Shown: in pieces, positions 57,435 to 64,000 of the stretch
Layout: every line of letters starts with the position of its first letter
How positions within the stretch are numbered: position 1 is the stretch's first letter
Program-made: the position numbers and the translations under genes
The notes under the pieces: model-generated
What the model was told of the DNA's origin: nothing
Seen by the model: only the letters and a program-made list of their open reading frames with translations
Databases searched by the model: none
Source of the DNA: an uncultured Bacteroidales bacterium
Lineage (GTDB): Bacteria > Bacteroidota > Bacteroidia > Bacteroidales > Muribaculaceae
NCBI GenBank assembly: GCA_902762385.1
Contig: CACWNQ010000010.1
Location: forward strand, 62,001-126,000
Direction of reading: 5' to 3'
DNA: 64,000 nucleotides

Positions 57435-59024
57435 ATGAGTGATTTATTAATGAACGTAGTCGACTGGTCAAGGGCACAGTTTGCACTCACAGCCTGTTAT
57501 CACTGGTTGTTTGTACCATTGACTTTAGGACTGGGAATAATAATCGGTGTGATGGAGACCATCTATTATCGCACTCGCGACGAGAAATGGCTCGCCACCA
57601 CCAAGTTCTGGATGACACTCTTTGGCGTGAACTTCGCCATTGGTGTTGCCACAGGAATCATCCTTGAGTTTGAGTTCGGAACCAATTGGTCGAACTATAG
57701 CTGGTTTGTAGGCGACATTTTTGGTGCTCCACTTGCTATTGAAGGTATCCTGGCTTTCTTCATGGAGTCGACGTTCATCGCTGTGATGTTCTTCGGCTGG
57801 AAGAAGGTCTCGCCCAAGTTCCACCTCGCAGCCACATGGCTCACTGCACTAGGTGCCAGCATCTCGGCCTTGTGGATTCTTGTTGCCAACGCATGGATGC
57901 AGCACCCAGTGGGTTGCACTTTCAACCCTGAAACAATGCGCAACGAGATGACCGACTTTTGGGCAGTGGCATTGTCGCCAATGGCAATGAGCAAGGTATT
58001 TCACACCGTGACCAGTGCATGGACTCTAAGCGGTGCCTTTGTGGTCGGCGTGTGTGGATGGATGCTGCTAAAGGGCCGCAATCGTGACCACTGCATCCGC
58101 AGCCTCAAGGTTGGTGGTTGGGTTGGTCTCATTGGTATTGTACTCACCAGCATCAGTGGCGACACATCGGCAGTTACCGTTGCCAAGCATCAGCCCATGA
58201 AACTGGCTGCAATGGAGGGCCTCTACGAGGGCGAGCCTGGCCAGTCGATAGTTGCCTTTGGTATCTTGAATCCCGACAAGAAAGTGGGCAATGGCGAGAA
58301 ACCATTCCTATTCGACATCTCTATTCCTCATGGTCTTGCTTTCCTTGCTACTCACGACTTCAACGCATTTGTTCCAGGAATTGAAGACATCCTAAATGGC
58401 AAGACACGCGACACTACCAAATTAGCACTCAAGCCATTGTCGTTTGAGGAACGCCGTGAGCGTGGAAAAGCTGCTCAACATGCACTAGCAGGCTATAACG
58501 ATGCCCTTAAAGCTGGCGACAGCGTGACCATGAAGCAGTTCCGCAAAGATATTGACGAGAACTTCAAGTACTTGGGTTACACCTATCTTGAAGAACCCGA
58601 GGAGTCGGTTCCAAATGTTCCACTAACATTCTACTCATTCCACTTTATGGTTACCATTGGTGGCTATCTGGTACTCTTCTTTATCGTGGTACTGCTCTTG
58701 CTCTACAAGCCCCAATGGGTGCCTGGCAAGAAAAAACTGCAGAAACTGGGCTACTGGCTTGCCATCATAACCATTCCGCTCACCTATCTGTGCTCAATGA
58801 GTGGCTGGATAGTTGCCGAAGTGGGCCGACAACCATGGACTATCCAAGACCTGATGCCTAACAAAGTGGCTATCAGCGACCTGAATTCTGGCTATGTGCA
58901 GACAACCTTCTGGATTTTTGCTGTGGTGTTCACTGCGTTGCTGATTGCCGACATAAGCATCATTTGCAAGCAAATCTCGAAGAAGTCAAAAACCAATCTC
59001 GACAAAGTAGAAAACAAAAAATAA
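57435..59024 (+). CDS. cydA: Cytochrome bd ubiquinol/menaquinol oxidase subunit I
   Basis: A 529-residue, multi-spanning subunit carrying haems b558, b595 and d. The N-terminal haem-ligand region is WSRAQFALTACYHWLFVPLT, with a His near residue 22. FEFGTNWSNYSWFVGDIFGA, the quinol-site region SGWIVAEVGRQPWTIQDLMP (about 455-474) and a short Q-loop are typical. It reduces oxygen to water with quinol, giving microaerobic tolerance to an anaerobe. Confidence 0.95.
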   Translation: MSDLLMNVVDWSRAQFALTACYHWLFVPLTLGLGIIIGVMETIYYRTRDEKWLATTKFWMTLFGVNFAIGVATGIILEFEFGTNWSNYSWFVGDIFGAPLAIEGILAFFMESTFIAVMFFGWKKVSPKFHLAATWLTALGASISALWILVANAWMQHPVGCTFNPETMRNEMTDFWAVALSPMAMSKVFHTVTSAWTLSGAFVVGVCGWMLLKGRNRDHCIRSLKVGGWVGLIGIVLTSISGDTSAVTVAKHQPMKLAAMEGLYEGEPGQSIVAFGILNPDKKVGNGEKPFLFDISIPHGLAFLATHDFNAFVPGIEDILNGKTRDTTKLALKPLSFEERRERGKAAQHALAGYNDALKAGDSVTMKQFRKDIDENFKYLGYTYLEEPEESVPNVPLTFYSFHFMVTIGGYLVLFFIVVLLLLYKPQWVPGKKKLQKLGYWLAIITIPLTYLCSMSGWIVAEVGRQPWTIQDLMPNKVAISDLNSGYVQTTFWIFAVVFTALLIADISIICKQISKKSKTNLDKVENKK

Positions 59025-59039
59025 GAGGAGGACACAACT

Positions 59040-60173
59040 ATGACACACGAATTTTTGCAAAACTACTGGTGGCTTATAATGTCGGTGCTTGGAGCACTGC
59101 TAGTGTTCCTACTCTTTGTGCAAGGTGGACAATCGATGCTAATCTCCACTAAGCGTGGCAAGCGCCCATTGCTCATCAACTCACTTGGACGCAAATGGGA
59201 ACTTACCTACACAACTCTAGTGACCTTTGGTGGAGCGTTTTTCGCCTCATTCCCACTGTTCTACAGTACTAGCTTCGGCGGAGCCTACTGGCTTTGGATT
59301 TTCATCCTCTTCAGCTTTGTGATACAAGCAATTGCCTACGAATACCGCACAAAGCACGGCAACGTGTATGGTACCCGATTCTACGACACATTATTATTAA
59401 TAAATGGCATCGTTGGTCCAGTATTGCTTGGCGTGGCTGTTGCCGGAATGTTCTTTGGTGCCGAGTTCACTGTCGAGAAAGGCAAACTCCTTGATGCCTC
59501 AGTAATCTCACAATGGGGTCCTCAGCACGGCCTTGAGGCCATTGCCTCGTGGAAGAACCTGCTCTTTGGCTTCATGGTGTTCTTCCTCGCACGCACCCTA
59601 GCTTCGCTTTACTTCATTAATAACATCAACGATAAGGAAGTGCAGAAGAGTCAGCACAAGCAATTGCTTATCAATGCCGTAATCTTTGTGGTGCTTTTCC
59701 TTGCTACATGTGCTGTTATTCTCACATCGGCAGGCGTCGATATTGATAATGGTGGCAGCGCAATGTGGAAGCCCTATAAGTACTTCGACAACTATCTGCA
59801 ACTGTGGTGGGCACTGGGCGCATTGCTCTTTGGTGTAGTAATGGTACTATTCGGCATTGGAAAATCGTTACTCAACAAAGAGTGGAAGTGCGGCATTTGG
59901 TGGGCAGGCATTGGCACTATACTTGTAGTTATGAGCCTGTTCTGGGTACTGGGTTACAACCACACTGCCTACTATCCCTCATTGCTCGATGTTCAAAGTT
60001 CACTTACTATTACCAATAGTTCGTCGAGCGAGTTTACCCTTCGCGTTATGAGCTACGTTTCACTACTTGTTCCATTTGTGGTTGCCTACATCGCCTACGT
60101 GTGGTACAAGATGGACAACACCAAGCTCACCGAGAAAGAAATCAAGCAAGCTGGCGACGACGAGATTTATTAA
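59040..60173 (+). CDS. cydB: Cytochrome bd oxidase subunit II
   Basis: A 377-residue membrane subunit, 15 bases after cydA. The first helix LLVFLLFVQGGQSMLISTKR and the segment GRKWELTYTTLVTFGGAFFA are typical of Bacteroidetes CydB. About eight to nine transmembrane helices are evident. The C-terminus is soluble and charged (MDNTKLTEKEIKQAGDDEIY). Confidence 0.93.
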   Translation: MTHEFLQNYWWLIMSVLGALLVFLLFVQGGQSMLISTKRGKRPLLINSLGRKWELTYTTLVTFGGAFFASFPLFYSTSFGGAYWLWIFILFSFVIQAIAYEYRTKHGNVYGTRFYDTLLLINGIVGPVLLGVAVAGMFFGAEFTVEKGKLLDASVISQWGPQHGLEAIASWKNLLFGFMVFFLARTLASLYFINNINDKEVQKSQHKQLLINAVIFVVLFLATCAVILTSAGVDIDNGGSAMWKPYKYFDNYLQLWWALGALLFGVVMVLFGIGKSLLNKEWKCGIWWAGIGTILVVMSLFWVLGYNHTAYYPSLLDVQSSLTITNSSSSEFTLRVMSYVSLLVPFVVAYIAYVWYKMDNTKLTEKEIKQAGDDEIY

Positions 60174-60210
60174 TATCAACACACTTTAATTCCTTCACTA
60201 AACAACAATT

Positions 60211-60702
60211 ATGAAAGCATTCCGATTTTTAATAATAATTCTTGCGCTTGCTGTGGGCTTTGCAGGACTTAATGCTGATGCCAAGGTCAAGAAGCGCAAA
60301 ACCACCAAGCGCACTGCTAAGGCTAAAGTTGTGGAGCCAGCTCCCACCAACTATGATTATGTGCAAGGAGCTTACGAAGAAGACCAGATTTTTGAAATGT
60401 CGAAGTATCCACCCGAATATCCAGGTGGCACCGAGGGACTCATCAAATTCCTGAGCGACAACATCAACTATCCCAGCAGTGCCGAAAAGAAAGGCATTCA
60501 AGGCACTGTAGTACTCCAGTTTGTGGTCGAGAAGAATGGCTCAATCAGCAATGTCAAAGTGCTGCGAAGCGTCGACAAGGCACTTGATGCCGAGGCTGTG
60601 AGAGTTGTGAAACAAATGAAACGTTTCGTTCCGGGCTATAACGAGGATCACGCAGCAGTGCGCGTTCTCTATACCCTACCCGTGAGTTTCAAACTGCAAT
60701 AA
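60211..60702 (+). CDS. TonB C-terminal-domain protein with signal peptide
   Basis: A 163-residue protein. The signal peptide AFRFLIIILALAVGFAGLNA is followed by a very basic stretch (KVKKRKTTKRTAKAK) and a TonB_C domain (about 66-163): PPEYPGGTEGLIKFLSDNIN, KGIQGTVVLQFVVEKNGSIS, LDAEAVRVVKQMKRFVPGYN. Like 53353-53802 it seems to lack a membrane anchor. It follows cydB by 37 bases and may be read through from that operon. Confidence 0.8.
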   Translation: MKAFRFLIIILALAVGFAGLNADAKVKKRKTTKRTAKAKVVEPAPTNYDYVQGAYEEDQIFEMSKYPPEYPGGTEGLIKFLSDNINYPSSAEKKGIQGTVVLQFVVEKNGSISNVKVLRSVDKALDAEAVRVVKQMKRFVPGYNEDHAAVRVLYTLPVSFKLQ

Positions 60703-60722
60703 TCACCATTTCACACATAATT

Positions 60723-60757
60723 TCTAGGAGTTCTAGGTCACATCTAGAACTTCTAGA
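60723..60757. repeat. CTAG-rich hairpin, copy 4
   Basis: TCTAGGAGTTCTAG / CTAGAACTTCTAGA form a 14-bp stem with one G-U pair and a 7-base loop, between the TonB_C and acyltransferase genes. Confidence 0.65.
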
Positions 60758-60783
60758 TTTTCTCATAAGAGTAGTAACTATAC

Positions 60784-61896
60784 ATGTCGCGTAACACCAA
60801 TCTGTCGATTTGCAAGGGAATAGCCATTATCTTGATGTGCGCTGGTCACACCGAGTGCCACTGGCTTATTATCAATTTCATCTATTTGTTTCACATGCCG
60901 TTGTTTTTCATCGCGGCAGGATATTTCTTCAGCAAGAAATATGAGCAAGACCCATGGCTATTCTGCAAGAAGCGCTTTAAGGGGCTTTATGTTCCCTTTG
61001 TCAAGTGGAGCTTGCTGTTCCTGGTGCTGCACAACCTAATGTTTAAGATTGGCATTCTCAATGAGCAGTATGGCAATTGGGAGAATGGCGTGACACACCC
61101 CTACTCTCTTCACGACTTCTACCAGCGACTGGTGCACATCGTGTTCTCGATGGCTGGCTACGACGAGTTTCTAGCAGGTGCTTTCTGGTTTTTCAGGGCG
61201 CTGCTGGTGTCGAGCATCGTGTTCATCATCCTCTACAAGTTGCTACACAACCGCCACAAGTGGCTCGGCGACGACGGCACACTCATTGCAATTGCCCTGA
61301 TGGCGCTAGGATTCGCATGCTTCAAGGTTATCAACAACCTTAAAATTGTTACTATAGTACAAGGTGGCATACGCGAGACGTGGGGAGTAATGTTCTTTGC
61401 TCTCGGAGCACTCTATCGACGTCACGAGCACCACATTCGCGAACATTGGGCGCTAACGCTGGTCTATGCTGGCCTACTGCTGGGCGCATGCTTCCTGCAC
61501 TGCCATGGCTTGAACCTCAAAGTTCAGCTTCAGGACCTTGCCTCAATTCCCATCACCGGCTGCATCGGATTCCTGATGGTGCACGCCATTGCCTCTTCAA
61601 TCGACCGCCATGACAACTGGTTCAAGCGCATGCTTATCTTTTGTGGCGACAACACCGTCTACGTGTTCGTCTTCCACATCATCTCTTTCAAAATCGTGTC
61701 GGCTATCAAAATCATGTACTACGGCCTAGATTGGGGCCAGATAGGTTGCCACATGGTAATCCACCAAAACAGCACGACCGACCTGTTTTGGATTCCCTAC
61801 ACCATAGTAGGCACCGCCTTGCCACTAATCTGGATTTACTACTACCGAAAAATAAAAGCCAGAATCCTTAATAGGAAACTGGCAACTGAAGTCTGA
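60784..61896 (+). CDS. Acyltransferase-3 family membrane protein
   Basis: A 370-residue protein with about ten transmembrane helices. The opening SRNTNLSICKGIAIILMCAG, then HTE, carries the N-terminal region with the conserved His, and YLFHMPLFFIAAGYFFSKKY is the second family motif. Such enzymes O-acylate surface sugars, LPS or small molecules. It shows no operon link apart from same-strand genes upstream. Substrate unknown. Confidence 0.85.
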   Translation: MSRNTNLSICKGIAIILMCAGHTECHWLIINFIYLFHMPLFFIAAGYFFSKKYEQDPWLFCKKRFKGLYVPFVKWSLLFLVLHNLMFKIGILNEQYGNWENGVTHPYSLHDFYQRLVHIVFSMAGYDEFLAGAFWFFRALLVSSIVFIILYKLLHNRHKWLGDDGTLIAIALMALGFACFKVINNLKIVTIVQGGIRETWGVMFFALGALYRRHEHHIREHWALTLVYAGLLLGACFLHCHGLNLKVQLQDLASIPITGCIGFLMVHAIASSIDRHDNWFKRMLIFCGDNTVYVFVFHIISFKIVSAIKIMYYGLDWGQIGCHMVIHQNSTTDLFWIPYTIVGTALPLIWIYYYRKIKARILNRKLATEV

Positions 61897-61927
61897 ATTG
61901 AGTGTTCTCAATCCTGCACTCTTACTC

Positions 61928-62965
61928 TTATCGCATCAGCTCGCCAATGGATGTGGTGAGGTTGAACATGAACGTGGTAGCGCCGGTGTGGGGCTGTGCA
62001 AATGCCACACCGAAGCCGAAGGCCTTCACCTTCATGCCACCACCTATCGAGAAGCCCGACAAGAAGTTGCGCTTATATGTGCTCATGTCGGTGCGAGTCT
62101 TGTAGTTGTAACCTGCAGCGATGTAGATATTGCTTGTGGGCAGATATTCCACACCGAAAACCAGGTGGCGGAACAGGTTGCTCGCAAACTTGTCCTTTTT
62201 CACCAAGTCGCTCGAGGTGTTGTTTTTGTCCGATGGCTCGTAATACGGCAGTTTCCACTTTGTCAGGTTATAGGCTGTCACCGACAAGCGGAATGGTGTC
62301 GAGCCTAGGCCCTTTGTCACGCCAATCTGGAGGTCCCATGGCAACTTATCGCGCTGGTCGTTGAATTTCTTGACCTGTCCTCCAAGGTTCTTGGCAACTA
62401 CCGAGAGCGAGAGCTCATTGTCGGGATTATAGTAGTTGATACCCAAATCAACGGCTATGGCGCCCGCCGAGTAGGTCTCGTAGCTTGAGTGCACATATTT
62501 CAGATTGATACCACCACGCAATCGGTCGCTGATGTCGTGAGAGTAGGTCAGCGTGAAAGCAAGATCGCTGGCATTGAACGAGCCAGTGATTGCACCACTC
62601 ACGTCGGTAGCGTCCATCTTGCCATAGCCAAAATACTGAATTGCAGCTCCAAAGGCACCATGCTCGCCTATGCCCTGACCGTAGCGCGCACCCATGAAGT
62701 TGGTACCACCTATGTAGCGCATGTAGTTAAGGCCCACCTGGTGGTCAAACTCCTTGCCAAGCAGCGATGGATTCTGCTCCACCAGATTGATGTCGTCGTC
62801 GATTATCGAAATGTTGTGACCGCCCAAGGCATACACGTGCGACGACACGGGCACGTCAAGAAACTGATAGGCCGTCGTCCCGTCTTGAGCCACTGCCCCC
62901 TGAGCCGCAAGCAGCGACACCAGCAGCAGGCTATATGTAAAAATGCGATGCATTGCTTTTATCAT
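61928..62965 (-). CDS. porQ: Type IX secretion system protein PorQ
   Basis: About 345 residues from ATG 62965 (MIKAMHRIFTYSLLLVSLLA); starts at 62995 or 62953 are possible. After the signal peptide comes an outer-membrane FadL-like barrel of the PorV/PorQ family: SSHVYALGGHNISIIDDDIN, NLVEQNPSLLG, NYMRYIGGTNFMGARYGQG, GINLKYVHSSYE. PorQ works with PorU/V/Z in the cell-surface attachment complex that processes T9SS cargo. This agrees with the T9SS-like C-terminus of the protein at 28908. Confidence 0.85.
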   Translation of the reverse strand: MIKAMHRIFTYSLLLVSLLAAQGAVAQDGTTAYQFLDVPVSSHVYALGGHNISIIDDDINLVEQNPSLLGKEFDHQVGLNYMRYIGGTNFMGARYGQGIGEHGAFGAAIQYFGYGKMDATDVSGAITGSFNASDLAFTLTYSHDISDRLRGGINLKYVHSSYETYSAGAIAVDLGINYYNPDNELSLSVVAKNLGGQVKKFNDQRDKLPWDLQIGVTKGLGSTPFRLSVTAYNLTKWKLPYYEPSDKNNTSSDLVKKDKFASNLFRHLVFGVEYLPTSNIYIAAGYNYKTRTDMSTYKRNFLSGFSIGGGMKVKAFGFGVAFAQPHTGATTFMFNLTTSIGELMR

Positions 62966-63087
62966 GTGTGGTTCTTGATTTTCTGCGCAGGGCAAATCAC
63001 GCCCTAACTTATTTATAACGAAAAAATATTGCCATTAGTATTTCACTTGCACCCCAGCGAAGTTTTTTTGAAAAAAAATTGAGCCGA

Positions 63088-63120
63088 CTTGTTTAATTAA
63101 AAAACAATTTACTAACTTTG
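63088..63120 (+). promoter_or_regulatory. Promoter of the final secreted protein gene
   Basis: CTTG (63088-63091), 21-base spacer, TAACTTTG (63113-63120). The leader to the ATG at 63303 is about 175 bases and contains a small AGGG / CCCT hairpin near 63190-63204; no riboswitch is recognised. Confidence 0.6.
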
Positions 63121-63302
63121 CACAGTCGATTGATGTGAGGTAATTTCAATGTTGCACAACAAGCAATAAACCAGCTGTTTACGAGCTCAAGGGATGGCTA
63201 CCCTCGAGTTCCCATTTGCTATATACCTGCAACAGCACCACACCACTCACAACTCAAAACGAAGAGACATTTATTATCATATTACTAACTACTAAACATT
63301 TC

Positions 63303-64000
63303 ATGCGTATGAAAAAATTACTAACTTTCTTAACGCTGCTCACACTGTTCTTCGCAACAGGCTGGGCAGCAGACGTAACTGATGTGCTCAACCAGACATG
63401 GACTGGAGTGACAGGCACAAACTACACTACATGGTCTGGTAAGACTGCCACTTCTAATGCAGTCTATGCTGGAAATAGTGCTGGTGGGAATAGTTCTATT
63501 CAGTTACGTTCTGATAAAAGCACATCTGGCATTGTGACCACGGCTTCTGGAGGCAAGGTAAAAAGCATTACTGTTGTCTGGAACTCAAACACTGCTAGCG
63601 GAAGAACTCTTGACATTTATGGAAAGAATACAGCTTATTCAGCAGCTTCCGACCTTTACACAGTATCTACTCAAGGCACTTTATTAGGATCAATAAAATA
63701 CGGAGAATCTACATCACTCACAGTTTCTGGTGATTATGAGTATATAGGACTTCGCTCCTATAATGGTGCCATGTACTTGACTTCCATTTCCATCGTTTGG
63801 GAAGAAGAAGGTTCAACAGAACCAGACCCCATATCCCCTAGTGGCACAATAACCTTCAATCCTGCTGCTGGTGCGGTTACTTCTGGAACTACTGTAGAGA
63901 TGTCGTTTAGTGGCACATGTGATGGAATCAAGTACACAACTGATGGAACTTCTCCAAGCGCAACAAATGGTACAGTGTACGATGCTTCGAATAAACCTGC
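63303..64000 (+). CDS. Secreted protein with chitobiase-like module (3' end outside window)
   Basis: Open frame from ATG 63303 to the right edge, 232 codons with no stop. Signal peptide MRMKKLLTFLTLLTLFFATG, then WAADVTDVLNQTW. A first beta-rich domain of about 150 residues (SGGKVKSITVVWNSNTASGR; YEYIGLRSYNGAMYLTSISI) ends at EEEGSTEPDPISP. It is followed by the start of a chitobiase/FN3-like module (GTITFNPAAGAVTSGTTVEM; GIKYTTDGTSPSATNGTVYD), like the one in the amylase at 49314. Probably a T9SS-exported surface protein; catalytic function, if any, lies outside. Confidence 0.8.
   Translation, partial: MRMKKLLTFLTLLTLFFATGWAADVTDVLNQTWTGVTGTNYTTWSGKTATSNAVYAGNSAGGNSSIQLRSDKSTSGIVTTASGGKVKSITVVWNSNTASGRTLDIYGKNTAYSAASDLYTVSTQGTLLGSIKYGESTSLTVSGDYEYIGLRSYNGAMYLTSISIVWEEEGSTEPDPISPSGTITFNPAAGAVTSGTTVEMSFSGTCDGIKYTTDGTSPSATNGTVYDASNKP

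Overview
The window reads as a chromosomal segment of a gut-type Bacteroidales bacterium (Muribaculaceae- or Prevotella-like; family not certain). The evidence is SusC/SusD/SusE/SusF genes, a PorQ-type T9SS protein, DUF4492-cydAB, YkuD and TonB_C proteins, the tRNA-tuf-tRNA(Trp)-secE-nusG-rplKAJL-rpoBC order, little Shine-Dalgarno signal, and many promoters of the Bacteroidetes form TTTG-N19..21-TAnnTTTG. No phage, transposon, CRISPR array or rRNA gene was seen.

Layout. 1-1726 (minus, partial): secreted SusF-like protein with dockerin-like repeats. 1.9-4.4 kb (plus): RsmI-like methyltransferase, MBL hydrolase, small secreted protein. 4.4-7.75 kb (minus): cmk-ispH-RsiV-like-DUF2400 operon. 7.9-21.1 kb (minus): four tRNAs, tuf, tRNA-Trp, secE, nusG, rplK, rplA, rplJ, rplL, rpoB, rpoC behind one strong promoter. 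21.3-23.2 kb (minus): two YkuD L,D-transpeptidases flanking an SH3b protein. 23.4-25.7 kb (plus): ECF sigma factor, four-helix membrane protein, M50 protease. 25.8-36.2 kb: two paralogous M16 peptidases enclosing a T9SS-type secreted protein, a Crp/Fnr regulator and a second ECF sigma cassette. 36.3-38.7 kb: aminopeptidase P and gamma carbonic anhydrase. 38.85-53.04 kb: starch-type polysaccharide utilisation locus (LacI regulator, SusCDEF, GH53, GH13, sugar MFS transporter). 53.1-64 kb: tRNA-Leu, a TonB_C protein, phoH-ubiE-pfkA, DUF4492-cydA-cydB, another TonB_C protein, an acyltransferase, PorQ, and the start of a secreted protein.

How the genes work together. The LacI regulator is divergent from susC, with a perfect palindromic operator between them and a degenerate copy upstream of the amylase, so it probably controls the whole locus. 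SusC-F would bind and import alpha-glucan made by the secreted GH13 enzyme, and the MFS protein would carry oligosaccharides across the inner membrane. The Crp/Fnr gene has two perfect TTGAT-N4-ATCAA sites upstream and a matching recognition helix. The cydAB operon has a tandem 12-mer operator-like repeat upstream.

Most notable oddities: rplL and rplJ both lack their conserved C-termini, and susC has a frameshifting deletion that separates the signal peptide from the transporter. These three lesions are either real, which would be striking for ribosomal stalk proteins, or assembly errors. Other points are a family of CTAG-rich intergenic hairpins, the ECF/membrane protein/M50 cassette, and a histone-H1-like Lys/Ala tail on one M16 peptidase.
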